Positions 18,839-28,028 of a stretch of 64,000 nucleotides of DNA are shown piece after piece. Origin of the DNA: Myxococcales bacterium (GTDB lineage: Bacteria; Myxococcota_A; Polyangia; Polyangiales; Polyangiaceae); NCBI GenBank assembly GCA_016703425.1, contig JADJCA010000001.1, forward strand, positions 1,364,001-1,428,000, written 5' to 3'. The first letter of the stretch is position 1, and the number at the start of each line of letters is the position of its first letter. Below the pieces are notes generated by a model. The model saw only the letters and a list, made by a program, of their open reading frames with translations, was not told where the DNA came from and did no database searches. The translations under genes and the position numbers were made by a program.

Positions 18839-19761
18839 GGCGCAAATTGTGCTGCTGCACGAACGCCCGATGCGATGAACTCGACGGCGGCGGGTGAGAG
18901 CAACGCCGCCGCGTCGAGCAATGGAAGCGGCGCCTCGGGGCGCCTGACGACCCCCTCGAGCACAGCGCGAAGGGGTTCATGTTCACCACCGGCGAAGGAA
19001 GCACGGAGGACCACTTCGGAGCGGGGTACCAGCATCGGCTCGCGGACTTCGTCGACGGCGAAGGCGATCACGCGATCGCCGGCGCGCATCAGGACGAGCT
19101 TTCGGTCTACACGCGAGAGCTCGTAGGGCTCGCCCAAGCGTTCCGCGAGGTCGAAGAGGGCGACCGGCTCGCCGTGCACGTCGAGCATCTCCTTGATGAA
19201 CGGAGGTCCCGCCGGAAGCGGGATGGTGCGCGGCATCAAGGACACGGCGAGAACACGCTCCACGTTGACGGCTAGCTCCACGCGGCCGATCCGCAGCGGC
19301 AAGATGGGCACCGTCGCGGAGGCTTGGCGACGCGCGACCTCCTCGAGGACCCGCGCCACCGTGGCTCGCAGCTCATCGGCCTTGAGTGGCTTCGGGAGAA
19401 AGCCGTTGGCCCCGAGCTTGAGCAACGCCTGGGCTCGCTCCCGCTCCGTCGAGACGATCACGATGGCGACGTCGTCGAGCGACGTGTCGGCGCGAACCGC
19501 CTCGACAACGCGGTCGCCGTCCATGATGGGCATTGAGAGGTCCAGCAGCACGAGCGCCGGACGCACGTCGCGAATGCGCTGCAACGCCGCGGCGCCATCG
19601 CTGGCGGTGGAGAGCGCGTAGAGCCCAGAGAGGGCGGCCGCCTCAAAGGCGACGATGGCCGCGCTGTCGTCGACGAGCAGAACCTGCGGAAGGGCCTGAG
19701 CGACGGCTCCGCCGCGGCTCGGCTGGAGCGGCCCCTTCTCCGCGGACCGCTCTCGACTCAC
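18835..19761 (-). CDS. REC-CheW fusion protein (CheV-like, domains reversed)
   Basis: 308 aa from a GTG at 19761 whose GTGA overlaps the restored stop of the upstream cheY. Residues of about 25-145 form a receiver domain (LLVDDSAAI; LVLLDLSMPIMDG; LPKPL), and about 150-300 a CheW-like domain (PLRIGRVELAVNVERVL; MLDVHGEPVALFDLAERLG). Classical CheV has CheW first and receiver last, so the order here is reversed. It may be a phosphorylation-sensitive coupler that tunes the receptor-CheA link, perhaps for adaptation. That role is inferred from CheV. Confidence 0.88.
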   Translation of the reverse strand: MSRERSAEKGPLQPSRGGAVAQALPQVLLVDDSAAIVAFEAAALSGLYALSTASDGAAALQRIRDVRPALVLLDLSMPIMDGDRVVEAVRADTSLDDVAIVIVSTERERAQALLKLGANGFLPKPLKADELRATVARVLEEVARRQASATVPILPLRIGRVELAVNVERVLAVSLMPRTIPLPAGPPFIKEMLDVHGEPVALFDLAERLGEPYELSRVDRKLVLMRAGDRVIAFAVDEVREPMLVPRSEVVLRASFAGGEHEPLRAVLEGVVRRPEAPLPLLDAAALLSPAAVEFIASGVRAAAQFAP

Positions 19762-20134
19762 CCGGCCTTCCGCGGCAACAGCGAGTCAACGACCTGGACC
19801 AGCTTCTCGCGATCCAGGGGCTTGAGCAGGAACGTGCTCGGGCCGTGTTCAGGCCGGTGACGGCCTGGCTACCGTCGCGATCCCCGCTGATGAAGACCAC
19901 TGGCACGTCACGCGCCGACGCATCCTTCTCACGGAGCATTCGGACGAACTCGACGCCGTCAATCCTGCCGAGGTGAATGTCCACGATGAGGAGGTCGACG
20001 GACTCTTGCTCGAGAATCTCAAACGCCCGCTGGGCGCTATCGGCCTCGAGGAAGGTGTGCATCTTCCCCATCATGTAGAGCTTGAGGATTTGCCGCATCG
20101 TCGAGTTGTCATCGACGATTAGGATCTTGTGCAT
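19758..20134 (-). CDS. cheY: CheY-like response regulator, frameshifted in the last third
   Basis: First gene of the chemosensory operon. It starts MHKILIVDDNSTM, with phospho-acceptor Asp in LLIVDIHLGRIDG and the FISGD strand. After GLNT the frame goes wrong. Inserting one G/C near 19840-19845 restores GPSTFLLKPLDREKL and a stop at 19758-19760 that overlaps the next start. The repaired protein has 125 aa, identical in length to its paralogue at 11884-12261, including the expected Lys of LLKPL. A consensus error is the simplest reading. A real truncation would remove the switch lysine and inactivate it. Confidence 0.85.
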
Positions 20135-20273
20135 GTCCCCTCCCCTTCGGCCGCGCTGGTGCGCGCGTCTTTGAGGCCCGAAAGAACTCTACGCCAAGTC
20201 GGCCCTTCGGTGCGAATCGCCGCAGGAGGAGGACAAATAGGTAAGAGTGGGCACTACAGGCCGCGCAGCGTGC

Positions 20274-20301
20274 TTGACTGAACCGCACGGGCGCGTATGT
20301 T
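20274..20301 (+). promoter_or_regulatory. Sigma70-type promoter for tRNA-Thr
   Basis: TTGACT (20274-20279) and TATGTT (20296-20301) are separated by 16 bp. The predicted transcription start is about 34 bp upstream of the tRNA 5' end. No other good promoter is seen in the 207-bp gap between the divergent cheY and the tRNA. Confidence 0.65.
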
Positions 20302-20341
20302 GCGCGTCCACGTTGCGGGCGGCTCGCCTCTCGCACGGGTC

Positions 20342-20416
20342 GCCACCTTAGCTCAGCGGTAGAGCAGCGGTTTCGTAAACCGCAGGTCTGGGGTTCAAGT
20401 CCCCAAGGTGGCTCCA
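20342..20416 (+). tRNA. tRNA-Thr (anticodon CGT)
   Basis: The cloverleaf folds completely. The acceptor stem GCCACCT pairs with AGGTGGC, followed by a discriminator T and encoded CCA. The D arm is GCTC/GAGC. The anticodon stem GCGGT/ACCGC encloses the loop TTCGTAA, anticodon CGT, and the T arm carries GGTTCAA. It reads ACG threonine codons. The next coding gene begins 16 bp after the CCA, so the two may share a transcript. Confidence 0.97.
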
Positions 20417-20432
20417 GTGGGGCGTCGCATCC

Positions 20433-21134
20433 ATGACCGCCTTTCGCGCGCTCAGAGCCCAGGTGCCGTGGCGGCCTCGCTTCGCCGAAGAACACGCCGT
20501 CTTCGCGGCCGTGCGCGGCCCCGCGTCGCTCTTTGAAACGCTCGCAGCGTTTCCTTCCCCGGAGCAGATCCACGAGCGACTCTCACCGCTCGCAGGGGTC
20601 TCGTTTGTCCGAGCGCCGGAGCGACGGGTCGGCCCGCGCAGCCTCGACAGCCTCTACGACGGCGCCATCCACACGCACCGCACCGTCCCGACGCGGAGCG
20701 GTTCGTGGCACGACCTCTTGAACGCGCTGGTTTGGGCGATTCACCCGCGCGCCAAGTGGAGCCTCCACGCGCGTCAGTTCGAGCTCGTGCGCCTCGGCCT
20801 CGACCCCGCGACGGGGCGCCTGCCGGGTGCCCGAACGCGAGCGCAAGACGCACTGGCGCTCTTCGACGAGGGCGGTTTGGTCGTCGAGAGCCCCGAGCCG
20901 CTGACGAGCGGCGCGGCCATTGAAGAATCGGTCGCGGCAGGACGGGCGCGCGCCGTCGTCTTCGGCCACGCCATCTACGAGGGCTTCGTCCTCGGTTCGG
21001 CGTGGCCGATGGTTCGAGCCATCGTCGTTCCCGGCGACCCCGACGAGAGCGTGGCCCTTCGCTTGGCGGACCGGGAGGCGTCCATCACTCCCGAGGACCT
21101 GCCGCGCGTGCGCCTCATGGAACTCTTCCGCTAG
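20433..21134 (+). CDS. DUF3025 family protein
   Basis: 233 aa. The family hallmark is the central motif SWHDLLNALVWAIHPRAK followed by a conserved C-terminal (A)VVFGHAIYEGFV stretch, both present. DUF3025 proteins are widespread in proteobacteria and have no established function. No signal peptide or membrane segment is seen, so it is probably cytoplasmic. It follows tRNA-Thr at 16 bp and is convergent with the GMC oxidoreductase gene. Confidence 0.8.
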   Translation: MTAFRALRAQVPWRPRFAEEHAVFAAVRGPASLFETLAAFPSPEQIHERLSPLAGVSFVRAPERRVGPRSLDSLYDGAIHTHRTVPTRSGSWHDLLNALVWAIHPRAKWSLHARQFELVRLGLDPATGRLPGARTRAQDALALFDEGGLVVESPEPLTSGAAIEESVAAGRARAVVFGHAIYEGFVLGSAWPMVRAIVVPGDPDESVALRLADREASITPEDLPRVRLMELFR

Positions 21135-21158
21135 TTCGCCCTCCGCGATGCGGCGCGC

Positions 21159-22726
21159 TCAGCGCGCCATCCGATCGGCGAGACGCGTCGCCAGAAGGCT
21201 CGCGATGGCCATGATGGTGTGCTGCGGATTGACGCCGAGGTTCGTTGGAAAAACGCTCGAGTCAACGAGGTAGAGCCCCTCGGTGCCGTAGACGAGGCCG
21301 TCGCCGTCCACCACGCCCGATGCGGCGTCGGGTCCCATGCGCGCGGCACCAAAGAGGTGCGTCGCAATGAACGAATAGGCGCGCGCATCGGTGGGTCCGC
21401 CGAGGACCTTGCCGACGTCGGAAGGCGCAAGGGTTGGGGGCAATCCATGGACGCCGGGCCACACCTCGCGCGCGCCCGCGTCGAAGAAGAGTCGCGCGAG
21501 GACGCTCAGACCGTACCGAGCCGTCATCATGTCGCGGGGCGTGGGCGAATAGGTCACGCGTTCGCGCCCAAAGAGCGTGCGTCCGACTCGTCCCTCGGCT
21601 TCCGCGCGCACCTGAATGGACCACATGGCGACGTGGGAGTAGTCGCGCATTCGCTCAAGGAGGCCCGGCCCCACGCCCGGCATTCGCGCGAGCACGAGCC
21701 CCGGCGGCATGGAGATGGCTTCGATCTTGAAGCGCTCCTTTCGATACGCGACGCTCTCAGCGCCCTGCGTCGCGCCGAACGACATGTCGATGGGATCGGC
21801 GAAGAGGCCGAGGAGCGCGAGCCCCGGGTGCACTTGAAAGTGTTCGCCGAGGTGACGGTTCTTGATGCCGCTGCGTCGCAGAAGCTGAGGGCTCTGCACG
21901 GTGCTCGCAGCGATCACGACGGCTCTCCGAGCGCGCAAACGAACGCGCCGCCCCTCGGGTCCGGTGCCGGTGGCCAAGACTCCGTCGGCGCGGCGTCCGT
22001 CGAAGGTGATGCGGGACACGTTTGCGTTGAAGTAGATGCGGGCGCCGCGCCAGAGCGTCCGTGGCACGAAGGTGACGTTCATCGACTGCTTTTTTCCGTT
22101 TGGACAGCCGGTCAAGCAGCGCCCACTCCCCTCGCATCCTCCGTCGTAGCGGCGCATCACCGACGGCTCGAGGCCCGTGCCGCTGGCTTCAACCCCTCTC
22201 GTGGCGAGCAAGCGACGGTTGTTCTCGCCGAGCACGTGCTCCGCCACGGGCTGCACGGAGAGCTCCGCCTCGAGAGCCCGGTAGTGCGGCTCGAGCTCGT
22301 GCATCGTCGGCCCCACGCCAAAGCGCGTGGTCCAGTCCGAGAGCACGTCCTCCGGCGCGCGCCACGCGATGGCCGAATTGATGACCGTGCTGCCGCCTAC
22401 GCATCGGCCCTGCAAGAGCGGCATGAACGCGCGGCCCTCGAGCGCCTGCATGCCCGCGTCGCGAAAGAGCGTTCGGAAGCCGTCGAGGAGATCCTCTTCA
22501 TGTCACGGGAGAAGATCCACGGCCCCTCCTCGACGATGGCCACGGAGCAGCCGCTCGCAGCGAGACGAAAGGCCGCCACTGCGCCGGCGGCGCCGGAGCC
22601 CACTACGATCACGTCGAAGATCGCGTCAACGTCGGGCCCGGGCGTCGCAACATCGACGGCGGCGCCTTCCGGCAGCGATTCGTCGGGCAAGGCGCCCGTC
22701 GTGTCAGGCCAGCCGTCGAGCGGCAT
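21159..22726 (-). CDS. GMC-family FAD oxidoreductase, frameshifted near residue 75
   Basis: The N-terminal part from 22726 has the FAD-binding VIVVGSGAAGAVAAFRLA. The rest is in another frame: GRCVGGSTVIN (GMC signature), a cysteine-rich GSGRCLTGCPNGKK, and the C-terminal domain with SSVFPTNLGVNPQHTIMA. One A added in the AAG near 22497 joins them into 522 aa. The family oxidises alcohols or sugars with FAD. The cysteine motif and overall form resemble membrane-associated long-chain alcohol or gluconate-type dehydrogenases. Its start overlaps the upstream small membrane-protein gene by 23 bp, so the two likely form a unit. Substrate unknown. Confidence 0.87.
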
Positions 22727-23243
22727 CGTGGCCTCCCTCGTCGGCGCGACGTACGAGGCGCGTGCCCGAAACGGTCGCGCTCGGCACAGCCGCAGCGCCG
22801 AGCATGGCCCCGCGCACTTCGGGCACGCGGGCGTAGAGCAGCGTGCCGACCATCTTGAGCAACGTCGCGAGCTGCCGGAACGCATAGATGCGGCTCGTGA
22901 GAAGCCGATTCAGGGCTTCGGCGCGGGCCTCGGCCGGCGTGTGCGCCGAGCGACCGCCGGAAAGCCACAGCGCACCAACACAGACGACGAGCGCCAGGCG
23001 AATGCCGAAGCGCGCCCGCGAGGGCACGCCCACGAGGTAGGACTGAAGGCCAGCCTCGAAGGGCACCTGCGACGGCTCGACGGGCGCCATCGGCCCACCG
23101 AACAAGGCCTCGAACGCTCGTCGCGCCCAGCAAAGCTCCCAGTTCGAGAGAGGCCCTGAAGGCGTCCCGATCTGAGTAAATGATTTCGCAGGTTCCCTGG
23201 ACAAGCGGATTACCTCTTCGAGATATTTGTGATTATGGGGCAC
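22704..23243 (-). CDS. Small membrane partner protein of the GMC oxidoreductase
   Basis: 179 aa from a GTG at 23243 (VPHNHKYLEEVIRLSRE). A single strong hydrophobic segment occurs near residues 80-97 (IRLALVVCVGALWLSGG). The flanks are helical and Arg/Ala-rich. It overlaps the following GMC oxidoreductase gene, suggesting a membrane anchor or electron-transfer subunit, as in gluconate 2-dehydrogenase-like pairs. No haem or cofactor motif is present, so that role is only inferred from position. The gene is divergent from threonine aldolase. Confidence 0.65.
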   Translation of the reverse strand: MPHNHKYLEEVIRLSREPAKSFTQIGTPSGPLSNWELCWARRAFEALFGGPMAPVEPSQVPFEAGLQSYLVGVPSRARFGIRLALVVCVGALWLSGGRSAHTPAEARAEALNRLLTSRIYAFRQLATLLKMVGTLLYARVPEVRGAMLGAAAVPSATVSGTRLVRRADEGGHDAARRLA

Positions 23244-23367
23244 GGGACCAGGTGCGCAACGCGCTTCGCACTTATGGTGGGAGTGCGCCCCACGCCGCCG
23301 TCGCGGGGGCTGGGCGCGGCCGCTCAGGGGGGTCCCGGCAGCGCGGTAGAAACGCTATACGAGCACC

Positions 23368-24402
23368 ATGATCGATCTCCGGAGCGACACGGTGACGCAG
23401 CCGACGCCGGCCATGCGCGCTGCGATGGCGGCGGCCCCGGTCGGCGACGACGTCTACGGCGAAGACCCGTCGGTGCGCGAGCTCGAAGCCCGCATCGCGA
23501 GGATGCTCGGCAAGCCAGCCGCCTTGTTCGTGACGTCGGGCACCATGGGCAACCAGCTGGCCATTCGCTGCAGCACCGAGCCCGGCGACGAGGTCATCGT
23601 CGGCGAGGGCGCCCACCCGGTCTTCCACGAATCGGGGGCCGCGCCGGTGCTCTCGGGCGTTCAGTTCGCGATCGCCGGTCGGGGCGGACTGTTCACCGCC
23701 GAAGACGCCGAGCGCGAAATCAAGCCGCGCGCCTACACCTCCCCCCGCACGTCGCTCATCTGCGTGGAAAACACGCACAATCGCGCGGGCGGTCGAATCT
23801 TTCCCGAAGCCGAGATCGAGCGCATCGGCGCCGTCGCCCGGGCCAACGGCCTCGCGTTTCACCTCGACGGCGCGCGCCTCTGGAACACTCACGTGGCTTC
23901 GAAGCTCCCGCTCGCGCGCCTCGCCGCGCCCTTCGATACGGTGAGCATTTGTTTCTCCAAGGGACTGGGCGCCCCCGTCGGGAGCGCCCTTCTTGGCACG
24001 GCGGCGCTCGTGGAGAAGGCGCGTCGCTTTCGCAAGATGTGGGGCGGCGGCATGCGGCAGGCGGGCATCTTGGCGGCGGCTGCTCTCTACGCGCTGGACC
24101 ATCACGTCGAACGGCTCCAGGAAGACCACGACAAGGCTCGGGCGCTCGGCCAAAAGCTCGCGTCCGTGCCTGGGCTCGTCGTCGACGAAGCGAGCATCGA
24201 CACCAACATCGTCAACATCGACGTGGAGCGCCTCGCGCCGGAGGCGGTCTCCGCGGAGGCGCGAGCCCGCGGCCTCTTGCTGAACCCATCGGCGCCGGGG
24301 CGCCTTCGCGCCGTGCTTCACCTGGACGTTCGCCGCGAGGACATCGCCCGATGCGCCGCGATCCTTGCCGAGTCCTTGGAAGCGGTCCGCGCGCGCACAT
24401 GA
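23368..24402 (+). CDS. ltaE: Low-specificity L-threonine aldolase
   Basis: 344 aa PLP enzyme that splits L-threonine and allo-threonine to glycine and acetaldehyde. The start IDLRSDTVTQPTPAMR is diagnostic, followed by GDDVYGEDPSV and VTSGTMGNQLA. The PLP lysine lies in SICFSKGLGAPVGS. Length matches the family. Its stop overlaps the start of the next gene (ATGA), giving a two-gene unit with the TPR lipoprotein. Confidence 0.95.
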   Translation: MIDLRSDTVTQPTPAMRAAMAAAPVGDDVYGEDPSVRELEARIARMLGKPAALFVTSGTMGNQLAIRCSTEPGDEVIVGEGAHPVFHESGAAPVLSGVQFAIAGRGGLFTAEDAEREIKPRAYTSPRTSLICVENTHNRAGGRIFPEAEIERIGAVARANGLAFHLDGARLWNTHVASKLPLARLAAPFDTVSICFSKGLGAPVGSALLGTAALVEKARRFRKMWGGGMRQAGILAAAALYALDHHVERLQEDHDKARALGQKLASVPGLVVDEASIDTNIVNIDVERLAPEAVSAEARARGLLLNPSAPGRLRAVLHLDVRREDIARCAAILAESLEAVRART

Positions 24403-25488
24403 AGGCTCGCAGCGCGATGACGGCGCTCGCCTGCGTCGCCACCTTGGCGTGCGGACCGTCGCGCGACACATCCTTCGTCCGCGCCCTGGCGGCGGGCGAT
24501 CGCGCGAAAACGTCGGGTCGCCACGGCGAAGCCGCAACCCTCTACGAGCAGGCGGCGACGGTGCCCAAGGAGCCGCGGGAGCGCGACTACGCGACGTTCC
24601 TCGCCGCGTCGAGCTACGCGCAAAGCGGAAACCGGCAGGACGCCGCCCGCCTCTACGACGCGCTTCAGGCGGGGCGCGGCGAATACGCCACGCGCGCACG
24701 CTTCGAACGCGCCCTCCTTGACCTTGCCGTCGACGAAGAACAAGGCCTCGCGGCGCTCCTCGCTTTCGCCATCGCGCACCCGGAGAGCGCCCTCGCGCGG
24801 CGCGCCCTCCTTCTCGTCGCGGAGCGCCGAGCTGGAAGCGAGGGCCCACAGCGCCTCGCGTTCTTCGAGGCCCACCTAAAGCACTTCGTGAAGACCGACA
24901 TGGAGGAGCGCGTGCGTTACGAAATGGCCAACGCCCGCGAGCTCGCCGACGATCTCCGCGGCGCAAAAGCGGCGTTCATCGCCCTCGCGCACGACTTTCC
25001 CTATCCGCAGGGAGCGCTTCGCGACGACGCGCTCTTTCGCGCCGCCGAACTTGAGCTGCGCGAGGGAAATGCGAGGGCCGCCATCGGCCTCTTGGAAGAA
25101 CTGCTGGCGGACCGCGAGACCACGAGCCTCGTCGGCTCCTACGAGCGTCGGCGATACGTCCCGGCGGCGCTCCGGGTCGCGGAAATCTATCGCGATCGCC
25201 TGAAGGACGTGCCCCGCACGCGCCGCCTACCTTCGGGTGGTCGACGACTTTCACCATACGACGTCGCGCGACGACGCCCTCTTCGAGGTGGCTCTGCTCG
25301 ACCTCAGCGCGCGCGGCGCCGAGGCCGCGTGCGAGACGATGCGCAAGCTGGCGAAGACGATGCCCACGTCGCGCTACGCGAGGTGCAGCGCCGTGATTTG
25401 CAACGAAGCGGCCAAGGCCCCTGGGGCTTGTCCGGACTACATCGAGAGAAGGATCAGAACGGCATCGGCGGCGGCATCGGCGCGGTAG
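24399..25488 (+). CDS. TPR-repeat lipoprotein, frameshifted near residue 272
   Basis: The ATG at 24399 overlaps the ltaE stop. The N-terminus is a signal ending VATLACG, consistent with a lipoprotein cysteine. Degenerate TPR/Sel1-like helical pairs follow from about residue 25. After LKDVP the frame is lost. Removing one C from the C4 run at 25212-25215 continues as ARAAYLRVVDDFHHTTSRDD to a stop at 25488, 362 aa in total. The tail has three cysteines (RCSAVICNE, GACPDY). It is probably a periplasm-facing scaffold protein. Partners are unknown. Confidence 0.75.
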
Positions 25489-25504
25489 GCGCCGATGGCG
25501 AGCG

Positions 25505-25912
25505 TCACGGCTCCTCTTCCTTCTCTTCCTCTTCTTCGTCGAGGTCGTCGTACTCCTCGTCGTCGTCCTCTTCGTCTTCGTCTTCCTCGAAGTCCTTGTC
25601 TTCGTCTTCTTCCTCGGCGTCGCCGGCGGGCGCCTTCTTTTCGAACTTGATGTCGACACCGAGATCGCCGAGCTGGGTGTCGAGCAGCTCGAACAACTCG
25701 TCGGCGTCGTCGCCGGACCACTCATCGAGGAGGTCGGTGAGAAATTCGAAGAAGTCGCCGCTGTCGAGGCGGCGTTCGATCTCCTCGACCTGCTCCTCCG
25801 TAAACGACTCCATGATGTCCTCACGGAGCGTTTCGGTGTCGCCCTCTTCGATCGCATCCTGCGCCGAGAGTCGAATCTGCTTCACGGCACGCTTGTCGAG
25901 ATGAATCTCCAT
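25505..25912 (-). CDS. Small acidic hypothetical protein with Glu/Asp tail
   Basis: 135 aa from the ATG at 25912 with GGAG upstream. An upstream in-frame extension is unlikely because it overlaps the divergent promoter. The first 95 residues look like a helical domain (EQVEEIERRLDSGDFFEFLTD). The last 35 are almost wholly Asp and Glu. No known domain is recognised. Such tails are common in proteins that mimic nucleic acid or bind basic partners, but that is only inference here. It ends 16 bp from the convergent TPR lipoprotein gene. Confidence 0.7.
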   Translation of the reverse strand: MEIHLDKRAVKQIRLSAQDAIEEGDTETLREDIMESFTEEQVEEIERRLDSGDFFEFLTDLLDEWSGDDADELFELLDTQLGDLGVDIKFEKKAPAGDAEEEDEDKDFEEDEDEEDDDEEYDDLDEEEEEKEEEP

Positions 25913-26084
25913 CAGAGTGACTCCGAATCTCCACGCCGAATACGTGATCGCGGAGCGCGCTGTCAATACGGTGAGTCTCCTTTGCGAAGGAAAGACTCTC
26001 GCCGCGTACGCGCTGCTCCTTTTGGGCGTCGGTCGAGAACGCCATCGACCTGTGCTGACCGGCATGGCGTATCCTCCCGCCAGC

Positions 26085-26738
26085 ATGTTCGCCGTGGGCG
26101 AGATACTTGCGGCCCTCTCGGCGGCGGCGGCGTCAGCGGTGGCCGCGAGCCCGGCGACCGATGCGACGGCCGGTGCCAGCGCGCCCCAGCCGCCGCAGAT
26201 TCAGTACGGCGTGGCACTGACCATCGAGCAGGTCGTGGGGGCGGGACCGCTCTGCGTGGCGCCGTGCATTCTGACCTCTGGCGGGGGCATTTCGATGCGG
26301 GCGGGGCAGCGCTCGCGCGGGCCGCTCTATTGGGGCCTTGCCTACGAGCTCTCGAAGCAGGGCTCGAACAACATCTATCGGCTTGGCATCCTCCAACAGG
26401 TGCGCGCCGAGGGGCGCTACTACGTCGAGACGGGCCGGGTGACGGTCCCCTTCGTGCAATTCGCCGCCGGTGCAGCCGGCTACGGCAACGAGTGGGGGGT
26501 GGAGACGCTGGGGCCGCTCGTGTCGACGGGCGTGGGAGCACAATTTCAGATCGCCCGCGACACGGTGGTCGGGCTCGGCATCGCGTACCGGGCGCTTTGG
26601 CTTAGCTCGTTCACCGACTCGGCAGGGCTCGTCCGAGGCGGCGGCATTGCGTCGCTCGTTGGCTTTGATCTCCAGCTCGAGGGGCTCGACGTCTGGCCGT
26701 TCTCAACGCCGAGCAACTCAACGGCCTGGGCTCGTTGA
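26085..26738 (+). CDS. Secreted or outer-membrane protein, function unknown
   Basis: 217 aa from the ATG at 26085. An ATG at 26064 is also possible. An Ala-rich signal peptide (about residues 1-30) precedes a region of short strands with Gly-rich turns (GPLYWGLAYELSKQG, AAGAAGYGNEWG, VGLGIAYRALWLSS), compatible with a small beta-barrel. Two cysteines (GAGPLCVAPC) could form a disulfide. No family recognised. It ends 6 bp before the FHA gene and is probably co-transcribed with it. Confidence 0.6.
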   Translation: MFAVGEILAALSAAAASAVAASPATDATAGASAPQPPQIQYGVALTIEQVVGAGPLCVAPCILTSGGGISMRAGQRSRGPLYWGLAYELSKQGSNNIYRLGILQQVRAEGRYYVETGRVTVPFVQFAAGAAGYGNEWGVETLGPLVSTGVGAQFQIARDTVVGLGIAYRALWLSSFTDSAGLVRGGGIASLVGFDLQLEGLDVWPFSTPSNSTAWAR

Positions 26739-26744
26739 AGCAAG

Positions 26745-28019
26745 ATGTTCCCCAACGCCCCGCACGGCGTCCTTGACGTGGCCGAAGGTTTGTCCGATCA
26801 CCGAACCGTGGTTTGCGCGACCTGCGGCCGGGACAATCCCGCGCGCCTCACCTTCTGCGAGGACTGCGGAGCGCGCCTTGCGGCGCGGGTCTCCGCTCCG
26901 ACGCCGCCCGTGGGCGTTCGCGTCGACACCAACGGTGCTTTCCGGCCTCCCGCTCCCGACTTGAGCTTCAACAAGAGCGAGCCGCCGAAGGAGGGAGCCG
27001 GCTCGTCACGCCCATCGGCGCCACGACCGTCGGCGCCAGACTTGTTGGCCCAAGCCGAGATTGCGCCGATGGCCATCCAAATCGCGGCGCCGCCGGAATT
27101 GCCTCTCGTGGCCGAACGGGGGCGTGCTTGCCCCCGCTGCCGTGGCCTCTGCGACACGGCGGCGGCCTTCTGTAGGTTCTGCGGGGCTACGCTGGCTGAA
27201 CCCGACCGCACGGCACGCGCCGAGACAAACCTTGTCCCCGCGCTCGTCCGAGCGCGCGTCGTGAGCATTGGTCCCGACGGCGCCGCGAACGCGACCTTCG
27301 AGCTGACGGAGCGCCTCGACATCGGCCGCTCCGAGGGCGACGTCATCATCACCTGGGACCCGTACTTGTCACCGCGGCACCTCCGCCTCGAAGCAGGGCC
27401 CGGCGTCCTCGTCGCGCGCGACCTTGGTTCCGTCAATGGTACGTTCGTCCGCGTGAGAGGGCCGGCGCCGGAAAACGGCGCGGTTGCGACGGGCATCGAG
27501 GCGCATGACGCGGCCAGCGCTTTGAACAAGGGAGTGCCGCTCGAGGACCAAGATTTGATACTCCTCGGGCAACAGGTGATAAGGTTTGAGGTTGTGAAGG
27601 ACGCGGAGGCGGGTTTTGGCCCGGCGACTCAGCACGGCACTGCCCTCTTCGGTACGCCCGCTGGTCCGGTTTACGCTCGTCTCTGTCAACGTACGGTCGA
27701 AGGGGTCACACGAGACGTGTTCCACGTGAGGAAAGACGAAGTCGCACTCGGGCGCGAGCTCGGCGATTTCGTGTTCACCGACGACGCCTTCCTCTCGCGG
27801 CGGCACGCCCTCGTGCGTCGCGACGCGAAGACCGGTACGTTCTCTCTGCACGATGCCGGTTCGTCGAACGGAACGTTCTTGCGTGCCCGGGGCGAGATGC
27901 CCATCGCGCCGGGCGACGAGATCCGCATCGGTCAGCAGCTGTTTCGCATTGAACCGGGTCCCGCGCAGGGCGAGCCCGTGGCCGCCACCGGGCCGGCGGC
28001 CACACGCAGGGTTTCGTGA
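26745..28019 (+). CDS. Double zinc-ribbon, double FHA-domain signalling protein
   Basis: 424 aa. Two CxxC...CxxC ribbons occur near residues 24-44 (CATCGRDN, CEDCGA) and 128-150 (CPRCRGLC, CRFCGA). Two FHA domains follow, at about 190-260 (IGRSEGDVII...SPRHLRLE...GSVNGTF) and 330-400 (LGRELGDFVF...SRRHALV...GSSNGTF), each with the Arg, Ser/His and Asn needed to bind phosphothreonine. It probably reads phosphorylation by a Ser/Thr kinase. The adjacent PP2C phosphatase 10 bp downstream and a kinase 2 kb on support this. The start could be a downstream GTG before the first ribbon. Confidence 0.88.
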   Translation: MFPNAPHGVLDVAEGLSDHRTVVCATCGRDNPARLTFCEDCGARLAARVSAPTPPVGVRVDTNGAFRPPAPDLSFNKSEPPKEGAGSSRPSAPRPSAPDLLAQAEIAPMAIQIAAPPELPLVAERGRACPRCRGLCDTAAAFCRFCGATLAEPDRTARAETNLVPALVRARVVSIGPDGAANATFELTERLDIGRSEGDVIITWDPYLSPRHLRLEAGPGVLVARDLGSVNGTFVRVRGPAPENGAVATGIEAHDAASALNKGVPLEDQDLILLGQQVIRFEVVKDAEAGFGPATQHGTALFGTPAGPVYARLCQRTVEGVTRDVFHVRKDEVALGRELGDFVFTDDAFLSRRHALVRRDAKTGTFSLHDAGSSNGTFLRARGEMPIAPGDEIRIGQQLFRIEPGPAQGEPVAATGPAATRRVS

Positions 28020-28028
28020 GGAGCACAC

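Noticed and set aside
23229..25904. 891-aa plus-strand open frame spanning threonine aldolase and the TPR gene
   Set aside because: Runs out of frame over threonine aldolase and only coincides with the TPR lipoprotein in its middle. The true starts are at 23368 and 24399.
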